Below are positions 35,219 through 46,437 of a DNA stretch of 64,000 nt, piece after piece. The notes beneath the pieces are model-generated. The model did not search any database. It had not been told where the DNA came from and was given only the letters and a program-made list of their open reading frames with translations. The stretch's first letter is position 1, and every line of letters begins with the position of its first letter. Both the position numbers and the translations under genes were made by a program. Source of the DNA: Parundibacterium terreum (GTDB lineage: Bacteria; Pseudomonadota; Gammaproteobacteria; Burkholderiales; Burkholderiaceae_D); assembly GCF_014636315.1 (NCBI RefSeq), contig NZ_BMED01000003.1:744001-808000 (forward strand), written 5' to 3'.

Positions 35219-37015
35219 CTATTGAGGCACAACCGCTGTCCGCATTACCGGATACAGCATGTAGCGCTGATCCCATGAGCTATGCCTGCGGGCAAAAAAC
35301 TCCAGCCGGGCCCAAGGATTTTTTGCAAAATCGGCGTCACTGGCCAGTTTTTGCTCAAACTCCGTCTTGAGTGCAGGGTTGGCCGCCAATTGTTCCCGCG
35401 CGACTTCTTCCGCGACGTAGGCTTCCATGTACTCCTTCTTTTCAAACGCATTGTTGAAGTAGCCCCAGGCTACCAGCGCGTCCGGTGCCCGCGGCTCCAG
35501 CAGAGCCATCACCAGCCTGGATTTGGGTTGGGCGATAGGCACGAACAGGCTGCCCTTGCCTGCGCCGGCCTGTTCTGGTTTCCAGCTCCCCTGCAGGCTA
35601 AGCATATGTCTTCCCTCCAGCGTCGCTTTATCGAAAACCGCTTTGTCGGCCCGGAAAGTTTCGGTTCCGGCAGCGCTAAATGAAGCCGATAGCACGCGGT
35701 ATTGCACGCCATGCTGTTTCAGTTTCTCGGCTACGGCAGGCGCATACGCGGCTGCAACCAAATATCCGCCTTGCGGCGCTTTGACGCTGATATCCGGCAC
35801 GAGTTCATTTTGCAGCTTGACGTTCCAGATCTGCGGCTTGGTTTCATCATAGCGCGTCATCAATGCACCCGAAATGTCGGATTGCGTGCGCGTGTATGCA
35901 TAGCCGCGAAAGGCAACATCGACAGTCTTGTCCGTCACCTTGTAACTGAGAGGAACGTCTTGCCCACCCAGTTTTTCGGCACGCTGGTCGGCCTGTCGTG
36001 CCTGCAAGCGCCACTCGGCCCCGTGCTGCGCCATCTGCTGCAGAACTGAAACAATGGTGTTGTGCGTAATGCGCACGCGGGTAGGATAGTCTTTCCAGGA
36101 GTGAGTCTCTACCAGCATGCCAAGGCGATTGCGCAGCTGGAAGTAGCCGGTGGAAAATCGCGGAGGAGATACGCTGTCGGCGAAGCCGGACATGGGATCA
36201 TCATCCACCTTGAACGACATATAGTAAGGCAGTGGCAGCGAGCCCTGCTTTGCCAGATCCTCTATGGCTGCGCCTTGCAAGTCGCGGCCGGCTTTTTGCA
36301 TGCCCTCGTCACCGGCATGGGTGGGTTCCACTTGTATGGAAATATCATGTTCAAATTTGGCGCCGTCGGTGACATGCAAGTCTACTTCTGCAACGGGGTC
36401 CCAGTCGTTGATCAGCCTTAGCATGGCCTGCATTTCGGGTGCATCGGCCTTTGCATAGTCGCGGTTCAAGTTGAGATTTTGTCCGGTCGTGCGCCAGCCC
36501 ATTTCTTCGGGGCCGCGCTGATTCGGGCGGTTCCAGCGACCAAAGCGCTCGTGGCCGTCTATATTAAATACCGGAACGAATACCAGCACCTGTTTGTCCA
36601 GCGCTCCTTTGGCGGCCTTGTTGTCCAAAATCTCGCGCAAGGCCAGGAAGCCTGCGTCCTTGCCGTCTATTTCCCCGGCATGGATACCGCCCTGTATCAA
36701 CACCACGGGCAGCTTGCGCTTGCCTGCTTCTGCTGCGGTCAATGCTCCGCTACGCGAAGCAATCAGCGCCAGCATAGGGCGGCCTTCCGGCGTGCGGCCG
36801 AATTCCACACAGCGCACTGCCTTGGGATAGGTTTTCTGGAATGTATTGCAAAGCTGTATTACCTCATCATAGCGGCCGGTCTGCTGGAAACCGGAGCGCT
36901 CCGAGACAGTCGTCAACGGCAACGGTTTGCTTTCGGCCGCATATGCGGGTACATATGCGGCGGCAGAATTCAGGGCAAGGGCGATCAGCAGGGGCAGGGT
37001 AGGGCGTGTCATCAT
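35219..37015 (-). CDS. secreted M14-family zinc carboxypeptidase
   Basis: About 598 residues. A signal peptide (TRPTLPLLIALALNSAAAYV, cut near AYA/AES) leads to an M14 catalytic domain with the zinc set HxxE in GGIHAGEIDG (His112, Glu115) and His214 in EVDLHVTDG, and the catalytic Glu303 in GMLVETHSW. The C-terminal ~270 residues are beta-rich accessory sequence seen in long bacterial M14 proteins. The start is uncertain between 37033, 37015 and 37012; the signal peptide favours 37015/37012. It would release C-terminal amino acids from periplasmic peptides. It is transcribed behind the mtaD-like gene after a 76-bp gap. Confidence 0.88.
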   Translation of the reverse strand: MMTRPTLPLLIALALNSAAAYVPAYAAESKPLPLTTVSERSGFQQTGRYDEVIQLCNTFQKTYPKAVRCVEFGRTPEGRPMLALIASRSGALTAAEAGKRKLPVVLIQGGIHAGEIDGKDAGFLALREILDNKAAKGALDKQVLVFVPVFNIDGHERFGRWNRPNQRGPEEMGWRTTGQNLNLNRDYAKADAPEMQAMLRLINDWDPVAEVDLHVTDGAKFEHDISIQVEPTHAGDEGMQKAGRDLQGAAIEDLAKQGSLPLPYYMSFKVDDDPMSGFADSVSPPRFSTGYFQLRNRLGMLVETHSWKDYPTRVRITHNTIVSVLQQMAQHGAEWRLQARQADQRAEKLGGQDVPLSYKVTDKTVDVAFRGYAYTRTQSDISGALMTRYDETKPQIWNVKLQNELVPDISVKAPQGGYLVAAAYAPAVAEKLKQHGVQYRVLSASFSAAGTETFRADKAVFDKATLEGRHMLSLQGSWKPEQAGAGKGSLFVPIAQPKSRLVMALLEPRAPDALVAWGYFNNAFEKKEYMEAYVAEEVAREQLAANPALKTEFEQKLASDADFAKNPWARLEFFARRHSSWDQRYMLYPVMRTAVVPQ

Positions 37016-37091
37016 GCTGTGAGTTTCATCCATAAATTGAGTATGTTTGAGGCTGGGTGTTACGGCGAAAAAGAATGGTGGAGAAAGCGGG

Positions 37092-38411
37092 TCATGCTAT
37101 TTGCTGAATGATCCTTTGCTGCCACCAGCGCGCCTTATCGCCCAGTTCTGCAAGGCTCAGGGTTTGCAAGCGGCGCTCCTGCATCAGGCATTTACCGGCG
37201 ACCCAGACATGGCTGACCTGCTCGCGGCCGGCCGCATACACGATTTGCGAAACAGGATCAAACAAGGGTAAGGTTTCCAGTGCCGACAAGTCAATGGCAA
37301 TGATGTCCGCCTGTTTGCCCGCTACCAGACTGCCGGTGATATCGCCTTTGCCCAGCGCCTTTGCGCCTGCCAGGGTTGCCATTTCCAGCGCGGCTGCGGC
37401 ATTCAGCGACGTGGGATTGCCGGATTGTGCCTTGGCCAGCAGAGCCGCCATGCGCAGGTCGCCCAACAAATCGATTTTATTGTTGCTGGCGGCACCGTCG
37501 GTACCTATGCCTACATTGATGCCCGCCGCCTGCATTGCGCTGATCCTGGCAAAGCCGGACGCCAGCTTCAGGTTGCTGGCCGGATTGTGCGCCACATGCA
37601 CGCCTTGTTTTGCCAGCAGCGCGAGTTCTTCATCGTTAGCATGCACGACGTGAGCGGCAATCAATTGTGGCGTCAGCAGGCCAAGTTCATGCAGGCGTTG
37701 CAGCGGCCGCTTGCCATGCTCGGTAAGACTGCCTTCTATTTCTTCGCGGGTTTCATGGATGTGGCAGTGTATGCTTATATCCAGTTGATCTGCCAGCTTG
37801 ATGATCTTGCGAAACGTTTCATCGGCGACGGTGTACGGAGCATGCGGCGCCAGCCTGAAATCCACGCCTGCCTGCCCGGCAAAAGCCTGGTGTGCTGTTA
37901 CTGCCTTGCTGATGTATTCATCTGCATTGTTCGCATAGCCGGTGGGAAATTCCAGGATGCTGCAACCGACGATAGTACGCATTCCTGCCGCCAGGCCCGC
38001 TGTTGCCACTGCTTCATGGTGGAAATACATGTCATTCACGGTGGTGGTGCCGCCGCGTATCATCTCTGCCATTGCATGCAGAGTGCCGTCATGCACGAAC
38101 TCGTCCGATACATGTTTCTTTTCAGCGGGCCAGATATGGTGGTTCAACCAGTCCATTAGCGCCAGATCGTCGGCCAGGCCGCGCAACAGGCTCATTGCAG
38201 AATGGGCATGCAGGTTGACAAAGCCCGGCAGCAAGGCATGTTCGCTCAAGTCGGTGTGGACGGCATCCGGATATTGCAAACGCGCCTGTTCGCTGGGGAT
38301 AATCGCGCTGATGATGTCATCGGTGATGACGAGTGCATGATTTTGCAGGACGGTGGCGCGCGGTTCAACCGGAATCAGCCATTTGGGATGGAGGCAGCTT
38401 GTTGTTGACAT
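37092..38411 (-). CDS. mtaD: MTA/SAH deaminase-type amidohydrolase (TRZ/ATZ family)
   Basis: A 439-residue metal-dependent hydrolase of the cytosine deaminase/ATZ group. Metal ligands are visible: HxH in VNLHAHSAMSLLRG, His in SIHCHIHETREEI, His in AAHVVHAN and Asp in GTDGAASNN, the latter a hallmark of 5'-methylthioadenosine/S-adenosylhomocysteine deaminases. It would deaminate adenine-containing thioethers and release ammonia. Other ATZ-family substrates cannot be excluded. I chose the Met at 38411; an in-frame ATG at 38438 has no better RBS. It lies downstream of ureC in the same direction after a 156-bp gap with no terminator in the right orientation. Confidence 0.85.
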   Translation of the reverse strand: MSTTSCLHPKWLIPVEPRATVLQNHALVITDDIISAIIPSEQARLQYPDAVHTDLSEHALLPGFVNLHAHSAMSLLRGLADDLALMDWLNHHIWPAEKKHVSDEFVHDGTLHAMAEMIRGGTTTVNDMYFHHEAVATAGLAAGMRTIVGCSILEFPTGYANNADEYISKAVTAHQAFAGQAGVDFRLAPHAPYTVADETFRKIIKLADQLDISIHCHIHETREEIEGSLTEHGKRPLQRLHELGLLTPQLIAAHVVHANDEELALLAKQGVHVAHNPASNLKLASGFARISAMQAAGINVGIGTDGAASNNKIDLLGDLRMAALLAKAQSGNPTSLNAAAALEMATLAGAKALGKGDITGSLVAGKQADIIAIDLSALETLPLFDPVSQIVYAAGREQVSHVWVAGKCLMQERRLQTLSLAELGDKARWWQQRIIQQIA

Positions 38412-38476
38412 TGATTGCTCTGAGATTTCAATGTGCAATTATAGCTGGCAAATTTTACTTTGGTTATGGGTGAGGG

Positions 38477-38504
38477 TACTCCCCCGCTTGCTGGCAGGGG
38501 AGTA
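38477..38504. repeat. 8-bp inverted repeat downstream of ureC
   Basis: TACTCCCC (38477-38484) pairs with GGGGAGTA (38497-38504). The A tract lies on the plus-strand right side, so for the leftward urease transcript the U tract would precede the stem; it is not a standard terminator for ureC. It could be an attenuation or stability hairpin ahead of mtaD. Confidence 0.35.
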
Positions 38505-38567
38505 AAAAATGCCCAGGAATGACGTAAAAGCAGCCTGAAATAGCGTAAAAACAGCTTAAACAGCGAT

Positions 38568-40261
<1,694 letters not shown>

Positions 40262-40265
<4 letters not shown>

Positions 40266-40567
40266 AGCGCACCCATCACTTTGCCGTTAAACCCATAGAC
40301 CTTGCGCTCACCTGCCAGCGCCACCAGTTCCACCGTGCGCTGTTGCCCCGGCTCGAAACGCACTGCCGTGCCGGCGGCGATATTGAGCCGCATGCCGTAA
40401 GCCAGTTGCCGGTCAAATTGCAGGGCAGGATTGGTTTCAAAAAAATGGAAATGAGAACCCACCTGTATCGGCCTGTCGCCGCCGTTGGAGACTGAGACCG
40501 TCACTGTGGGGCGGCCTGCATTCAATTCTATATCGCCGGGTTCTATCAGCATTTCGCCTGGAGTCAT
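40262..40567 (-). CDS. ureB: urease beta subunit
   Basis: A 101-residue structural subunit of urease. Typical segments PGEIELN-like ([20 protein letters not shown]), [20 protein letters not shown] and [20 protein letters not shown] are present. It is coupled to ureC by a 4-bp ATGA overlap and lies 9 bp after ureA. Confidence 0.97.
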
Positions 40568-40576
40568 GATGTCCGC

Positions 40577-40879
<303 letters not shown>

Positions 40880-40966
40880 GGTCTTCCTTTTTATTCGTTT
40901 GCTGCAATGTGGTTCAGATGGCAGGGACAGATTTTTCGTCAGCTATTGTCAGCTATATTAGGTAGC

Positions 40967-41860
40967 TTATGTGTTCCAGATTCGGGGTATTGCTGCAGGC
41001 ATGCCTATCACGGCCGGCCGCAGGTGCTGCCAGACGCATTGCATCCAGTGGCGCGCAACTTCGCTGGAGTTACCCAGGTAGCGCGCCACGATCAGGGATT
41101 TAAGCTGGCTGGCGCCGGTTTGCGCGCCCGTGTCCCTGTCCTCAGCCAGTTGCCGGGTTTGTTCACGCAGTACGGTTAGAGCGTTGGCATCCAGGCTGCC
41201 GCCGGTGGCAATGACGGTAGCGCAGACAGTTTTTCCTGCAAGCGCCAACGGGCTTTGCATTGCAGATGTGCCGCCCATCAGGCTGCCTTGTTCAAACCAG
41301 ATCAGCTTACCCGCCCGACGGATTTCAGTGTGCTGCATGATTTCGCCGGTATTGTAGGTTTCGCCAGATGCAGTGCGGCCGAAGCACAAAATGTCTGCGC
41401 CTATGTAGCGCGCATCCGCGGCCAGATTGATGGTCTGATGCAGCATAACGCGGGCATCGTCAAAGAAGATGGTCTCTTGCGGTAGCCACTCCAGTTTTGC
41501 TCCTGCTGCCACGTCAAGGCATACCTGCTGCTTGGACGTGTAAGCATTGCTGCGATACCATTTTGCTGCGCCGGGCGTAGTGATCAATGCATGGCTGTTC
41601 TGACTAACCGTGGCGCTGATATCGAGTATGTCACCGCCTATCACGCCGCCCGGTGGATGGATGATGATGGCATGGCAGGTCTGATCCCCTTCGGGGTAGA
41701 GCGGCTTTTGCACGCGCAGGGGGCCGCTGTGCAGGCGTTTTACCAGGCGGCTGGTGCCCTGGTCATCGGCAAAACCAAGCTGCAGACTGGCCTGCCAGTG
41801 TGCCTTGGCGGGTGCGGATATTTCTTGCAGGGAATCGGGAGCTAACTCTGTGCGCGTCAT
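40967..41860 (-). CDS. ureD: urease accessory protein
   Basis: A 297-residue chaperone needed for nickel-site assembly (UreD/UreH family). Motifs seen: GVIGGDILDISATV, HALITTPGAAKWYRS, LEWLPQETIFFDDARV and a terminal VWQHLRPAVIGM. UreD works with UreF and UreG, neither of which is in the window. It starts 7 bp after urtE ends, so the urease genes are physically joined to the urea transporter genes. Confidence 0.95.
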   Translation of the reverse strand: MTRTELAPDSLQEISAPAKAHWQASLQLGFADDQGTSRLVKRLHSGPLRVQKPLYPEGDQTCHAIIIHPPGGVIGGDILDISATVSQNSHALITTPGAAKWYRSNAYTSKQQVCLDVAAGAKLEWLPQETIFFDDARVMLHQTINLAADARYIGADILCFGRTASGETYNTGEIMQHTEIRRAGKLIWFEQGSLMGGTSAMQSPLALAGKTVCATVIATGGSLDANALTVLREQTRQLAEDRDTGAQTGASQLKSLIVARYLGNSSEVARHWMQCVWQHLRPAVIGMPAAIPRIWNT

Positions 41861-41867
41861 GCCAAAA

Positions 41868-42566
41868 CTATACCGCCAAGTGACGCCTCACGTCATCACT
41901 ATCCATTAAATCCTGTGCGCCGGAGGCAACGACCTCGCCGCGGGACAGGACCAGGAAGCTATCGGCCAGTGCACGCGCAAAATCAAAATACTGCTCGCAC
42001 AGCAGGATGCCCATATCACCGCGTTGCCGCAGCAGCCGGATTACCCGTTCTATGTCCTTGATGATGGACGGTTGTATGCCTTCTGTCGGCTCGTCCAGGA
42101 TTATCAGTTTAGGTTCTGCCAGCAAGGCCCTGGCGATGGCCAGTTGCTGTTGCTGTCCGCCTGATAGGTCGCCGCCGCGCCTATGCAGCATTTCTTTGAG
42201 GACAGGAAACAATTCATAGACCTCGCCCTTGATATTTGCAGCTTTTTTGCTGGACAAGGTAGCCATGCCCATGCGAAGGTTTTCTTCCACGGTGAGCCTT
42301 GCAAAAATCTCCCGGCCTTGCGGCACGTAAGCGATGCCACGGCGCGCGCGCTGGTGCGGCGCCAGCTTGCTGATGTCCTGACCGTCCAGCGACACGCTGC
42401 CGCGGCTGAGCGGCAAAACGCCGGTCAGGCACTTCAGCAGCGTGGTCTTGCCTACGCCATTGCGTCCCAGCAGGGTCACGCATTCGCCCTTTTTGACGGA
42501 GAGTGAAATACCGCGCAAAGTATGCGATGAGCCGTAATGCTGGTGGATTTGTTCTACTTGCAGCAT
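41868..42566 (-). CDS. urtE: urea ABC transporter ATPase
   Basis: A 232-residue LivF-like ATPase. Walker A LGRNGVGKTT, signature LSGGQQQQLAIARAL, Walker B LIILDEPTEG. In urt systems UrtD and UrtE together power uptake through UrtB/UrtC. It starts 8 bp after the end of urtD. Confidence 0.95.
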   Translation of the reverse strand: MLQVEQIHQHYGSSHTLRGISLSVKKGECVTLLGRNGVGKTTLLKCLTGVLPLSRGSVSLDGQDISKLAPHQRARRGIAYVPQGREIFARLTVEENLRMGMATLSSKKAANIKGEVYELFPVLKEMLHRRGGDLSGGQQQQLAIARALLAEPKLIILDEPTEGIQPSIIKDIERVIRLLRQRGDMGILLCEQYFDFARALADSFLVLSRGEVVASGAQDLMDSDDVRRHLAV

Positions 42567-42574
42567 AAGTTTTC

Positions 42575-43480
42575 CTATCGCCCTAGATACACTTCGATCA
42601 CGCGTTCGTCAGCCTGCACTTCCTGCATCGTGCCCTGTGCCAGCACAGAGCCTTCGTGCAAGACGGTCACCTTGCCTTGCTGGGCAATTTCAGTGACAAA
42701 ACCCATGTCGTGTTCCACCACCATGATTGAATGCTTGCCGCGCAACTCGTTCAGCAATTCGGCGGTGCGTGCCGTCTCAGCGTCGGACATGCCGGCGACA
42801 GGCTCGTCCAGCAAGATCAGTTGCGGCTCCTGTATCAACAGCATGCCTATTTCCAGCCACTGCTTTTGCCCATGCGACAGCAAGCCGGCCAGGCGGGCTT
42901 CCTGCCCATTCAGGCGTATCAGCTTGAGTATCGCGTCTATCTTGCCCTTTTGTTCGCTGTTCAAGCGGGCAAACAGGGTCGTCTTGACCCGCTTGTCCAT
43001 CTTCATCGCCAGTTCCAGGTTTTCAAACACCGTGTGCTGCTCGAATACGGTGGGACGCTGGAATTTGCGACCTATGCCGGCATGGGCGATGTCGTATTCC
43101 GTCATGCGGGTCAGGTCCATGGTCTGGCCGAAAAAGGCCGTGCCTGAGCTGGGGCGGGTTTTGCCGGTAATCACATCCATCATGGTTGTTTTGCCGGCGC
43201 CATTCGGTCCTATGATGCAACGCAGTTCGCCGACGGAGATGTCCAGCGTCAGCTTGTTGATGGCCTTGAAGCCGTCAAAGGAAACCGTGATTTCTTCCAG
43301 ATACAGGATGGCGCCGTGTGTGGTATCCAGGCCCTCCTGCTTGACCCTGCCGTAGGAAACACCCTGGTCTCCGGTCTGGCCGTCATAGGTCTGGCCAGGT
43401 TGCAGTACCGGAGAAACCGGTGCGCTCGGCGGGAGCGGCGTAATCGCAGGCACGGAGGGGATGCGAGATATTTCGCTCAT
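42575..43480 (-). CDS. urtD: urea ABC transporter ATPase
   Basis: A 301-residue LivG-like ATPase with Walker A IGPNGAGKTT, the UrtD-type signature LSHGQKQWLEIGM (His replacing the second Gly of LSGGQ, normal for UrtD) and Walker B LILLDEPVAG. It carries an unusually long Pro-rich N-terminal extension (about 50 residues, with SVPAITPLPPSAPVSPV). Its start overlaps the end of urtC by 4 bp (43477-43480). Confidence 0.95.
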   Translation of the reverse strand: MSEISRIPSVPAITPLPPSAPVSPVLQPGQTYDGQTGDQGVSYGRVKQEGLDTTHGAILYLEEITVSFDGFKAINKLTLDISVGELRCIIGPNGAGKTTMMDVITGKTRPSSGTAFFGQTMDLTRMTEYDIAHAGIGRKFQRPTVFEQHTVFENLELAMKMDKRVKTTLFARLNSEQKGKIDAILKLIRLNGQEARLAGLLSHGQKQWLEIGMLLIQEPQLILLDEPVAGMSDAETARTAELLNELRGKHSIMVVEHDMGFVTEIAQQGKVTVLHEGSVLAQGTMQEVQADERVIEVYLGR

Positions 43481-44661
43481 GCTGCTTCTCCGCTGATATG
43501 GATGCTTTCGTGTTTGCTCTCTGGCTTGCTTTCTTTATTGTTCTCACTCTCGTCGCTTGATTCAGGCGGTGCCGCTTTACGTTTCAGCTTGCCTATTACC
43601 CCCAGTATGCCCTGCTGCATGAACAGCGTGACCAGTATGAAGATCAGCCCCAGCGCATACAGCCACAACTCGGGGAAGGCTGCGGTAAACCAGCTTTTCA
43701 GGCCATTGACCGTGAATGCGCCGATAATCGGCCCCAGCAAGCTGCCGCGGCCACCGACAGCAGCCCAGATCACCATCTCGATTGAATTACCGGGCGACAT
43801 TTCCGACGGATTGATGATGCCGACCTGTGGCACGTATAAGGCGCCGGCGATGCCGCACAATACGGCCGACAGGGTCCAGACAAACAGTTTGAACCATAGC
43901 GGGTTATAGCCGATGAACATCAACCGGGATTCCGAATCACGTACCGCCTGCAATACCCGGCCCAGCTTGGAAGTGACTATCCAGCGGCATAGCAATAGCG
44001 AACCCAGCAGCAGGCCCAGCGTAATCAGGTATAAGGCAGCCTTGGTGGATGGGGCGGTGATGGTGAAGCCCAGGATGCGCTTGAAATCCGTGAAGCCATT
44101 GTTGCCACCAAAACCGGTATTGTTGCGGAAGAACAGCAGCATGAAGGCAAAGGTCATCGCCTGGGTAATGATGGAAAAATACACACCCTTGATCCGCGAG
44201 CGGAAGGCAAAGAAACCAAATATGAAGGCCAGCACGCCGGGCACCAGCACCACCAGCAGCATGCAATACCAGAAGCTGTCCGTCATCGCCCAGTACCAGG
44301 GGTAGGTTTTCCAGTCCAGGAAGACCATGAAGTCGGGCAGGTTGCTTTGATATACGCCGTCACGGCCGATGGCGCGCATCAGGTACATGCCGTGCGCATA
44401 ACCGCCCAGCGCGAAAAATACACCATGACCCAGAGACAGGATGCCGGTATAGCCCCACACTAGGTCCAGCGCCAGCGCAGCCATCGCATAGCACATGAAT
44501 TTACCGACCAGCGCTATCGTATAGCTGGAGATATGCAGTGCGCTGCCTGCAGGGAAACTCAGGTTCAGAATGGGCAGCAGGAAGAGTACCGCCGTACACA
44601 CTACGATGCCGGTCCAGGCAGGACGCGAAAACAGGGAGTTGTTCATCAATGGCGTACTCAT
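43477..44661 (-). CDS. urtC: urea ABC transporter permease
   Basis: A 394-residue LivM-type permease with about ten membrane helices and the family segment VWGYTGILSLGHGVFFALGGYA. It ends in a charged Ser/Glu/Lys-rich cytoplasmic tail (PPESSDESENNKES and on) of about 30 residues, which is unusual. It overlaps both neighbours by 4 bp (urtB upstream, urtD downstream), so the middle of the cluster is tightly coupled. Confidence 0.95.
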   Translation of the reverse strand: MSTPLMNNSLFSRPAWTGIVVCTAVLFLLPILNLSFPAGSALHISSYTIALVGKFMCYAMAALALDLVWGYTGILSLGHGVFFALGGYAHGMYLMRAIGRDGVYQSNLPDFMVFLDWKTYPWYWAMTDSFWYCMLLVVLVPGVLAFIFGFFAFRSRIKGVYFSIITQAMTFAFMLLFFRNNTGFGGNNGFTDFKRILGFTITAPSTKAALYLITLGLLLGSLLLCRWIVTSKLGRVLQAVRDSESRLMFIGYNPLWFKLFVWTLSAVLCGIAGALYVPQVGIINPSEMSPGNSIEMVIWAAVGGRGSLLGPIIGAFTVNGLKSWFTAAFPELWLYALGLIFILVTLFMQQGILGVIGKLKRKAAPPESSDESENNKESKPESKHESIHISGEAA

Positions 44662-46268
44662 TCCACGCTCCTGCCTTTAACCGCGAACAAGCCCTGCGGA
44701 CGGCGCTGTATGAAGATGATGATAAAGACCAGGATCACGATCTTCGCCATGACCGCGCCGGCGACGGGCTCCAGGAATTTATTTACCTCGCCCAGGCCCA
44801 GTGCGGCAATCACCGTGCCGGCCAATTGCCCGACGCCGCCGAGCACGACGACCATGAAAGAATCGACGATGAAACCCTGTCCCAGGTCGGGGCCGACATT
44901 ACCCAGTTGCGACAAGGCCACGCCGCCCAAGCCGGCGATGCCGGAGCCCAGGCCGAAGGTCATCATGTCTATCTTGCCGGTAGGAACGCCGACGCAATCG
45001 GCCATGCGCCGGTTTTGCGTGACTGCACGCACGAACAAGCCCAGCCTGCTCTTGTTCAGTATCAGCCATACCGAGAACACGACAAACAGGGCAAAGAAAA
45101 TGATGATGATGCGGTTATACGAGAGCACCAGCGAGCCCAGCACGGTAATGCCGCCGGACATCCAGGAAGGATTGGAAACTTCTACATTCTGCGCGCCGAA
45201 GATGGAACGTACCAATTGCATCAGGATCAGGCTGATGCCCCAGGTGCACAGCAGGGTTTCCAGCGGGCGGCCATAGAGCCAGCGTATGACGGTGCGTTCC
45301 AGGATGATGCCTACTGCGCCTGCGACGATGAAGGCTGCCGGCAGGGCGACGATCAGGTAGGCATCAATCGCTCCCGGCATGAATTTGCGGAAGGCGAGCT
45401 GGCAGGCATAGGTGGTGTAGGCGCCTATCATCAGCAATTCGCCGTGCGCCATATTGATGATGCCCATCAGGCCGAAAGTAATTGCCAGGCCCAGCGCTGC
45501 CAGCAGCAGCACGCTGCCGAGGGAAATACCATAAAACAGGTTGCCGACAAACTCCATCCTGGTCAGGCGGGAGTTGATTGCGTTCAGGGTGTTGACCACC
45601 TCGACACGTATTGACTCATCCGGCTCGCCATAGCTGCCGTCCGGGTTCTGGGCCAGCATTTTTTGCAGCATGGGTTTCAGGTTGGCATTGTCGCTATCCA
45701 CCAGCGATTTCACTGCCGCCTTGCGTTGTGCCGCATCCGGTGACTGCAGGTTGGCTGTGGCGATAACCAGTTGCAGGATGCCCTTGATTTCGGGATCGTT
45801 TTCTTTGACGTAAGCCTTGGTCACCAGCGGTAATTGCTCCAGGCTGGCGTCTTTTTGCAGCTCCTTGGCGGCAGCCAGCCTGAGTGCTTTTTCCGGGGAA
45901 AATAATTTGAGGCCTGACAACGCGCTGTCGATAGCGCCGCGCAGACGATTATTGATGCTGATTGCCTCTATCCCTTCCGGTAGCGGCGTTGATTTTCCTG
46001 TCGCCGGATTATAGGCCTGGTCGTCGGTGACAATATAGACGTCGCCATCAGGCTTGGCGGGGTTTGCATACAGTGCTTCATTCTTCAGCGCATTCAGCAC
46101 TTTGGAAGCATCTTCATTGGCCAGTGCCGCAATGGCATTAACCGCTTCTATGCGGGCATCCGGATCATCGCCGGCCAGCGGTTGCAGCAGCTTGGGATCG
46201 ATATTGGCATGCGCGCCGAACGACATCGTCAGCAGCAGCAGGGCCAGGCATTTTTTTATCAGGATCAT
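44658..46268 (-). CDS. urtB: urea ABC transporter permease with periplasmic N-domain
   Basis: A 536-residue LivH-type permease. Residues 1-22 form a signal peptide, 23-220 a helical HEAT-like periplasmic region common in proteobacterial UrtB, and 240-530 the permease with about eight helices, including the GIINMAHGELLMIGAYT motif. It overlaps urtC by 4 bp. A 12-bp inverted repeat separates it from urtA. Confidence 0.95.
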   Translation of the reverse strand: MILIKKCLALLLLTMSFGAHANIDPKLLQPLAGDDPDARIEAVNAIAALANEDASKVLNALKNEALYANPAKPDGDVYIVTDDQAYNPATGKSTPLPEGIEAISINNRLRGAIDSALSGLKLFSPEKALRLAAAKELQKDASLEQLPLVTKAYVKENDPEIKGILQLVIATANLQSPDAAQRKAAVKSLVDSDNANLKPMLQKMLAQNPDGSYGEPDESIRVEVVNTLNAINSRLTRMEFVGNLFYGISLGSVLLLAALGLAITFGLMGIINMAHGELLMIGAYTTYACQLAFRKFMPGAIDAYLIVALPAAFIVAGAVGIILERTVIRWLYGRPLETLLCTWGISLILMQLVRSIFGAQNVEVSNPSWMSGGITVLGSLVLSYNRIIIIFFALFVVFSVWLILNKSRLGLFVRAVTQNRRMADCVGVPTGKIDMMTFGLGSGIAGLGGVALSQLGNVGPDLGQGFIVDSFMVVVLGGVGQLAGTVIAALGLGEVNKFLEPVAGAVMAKIVILVFIIIFIQRRPQGLFAVKGRSVE

Positions 46269-46390
46269 AGTCGGCGCAAGGTTATGGTGCTTGGCGGCGT
46301 AATGCGTCCGCGTGCGCAGGACCCTGCAGGAGATTATCGATCATCTCCGGCAGGCGAGCCGCGCGGTTGAGGCCGCGCTGATTCAGCTAC

Positions 46391-46422
46391 TGGCTAGTAG
46401 TTGGTAAATTAACTACTAGCCA
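46391..46422. repeat. 12-bp inverted repeat between urtA and urtB
   Basis: TGGCTAGTAGTT (46391-46402) pairs with AACTACTAGCCA (46411-46422) around an 8-nt loop. Just after the urtA stop and with no T tract on the leftward side, it fits an mRNA-stabilising or attenuating hairpin that keeps the binding protein expressed above the rest of the transporter. Confidence 0.75.
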
Positions 46423-46437
46423 TTACAGCTAAAGCGA

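Noticed and set aside
38477-38510. GC-rich hairpin with A tract downstream of ureC
   Set aside because: The A tract is on the wrong side for a leftward terminator, so it was kept only as a repeat.
44538-45614. Plus-strand open frames of 250-360 codons opposite urtB
   Set aside because: Low-complexity His/Gln/Asp-rich translations, antisense to a clear permease gene.
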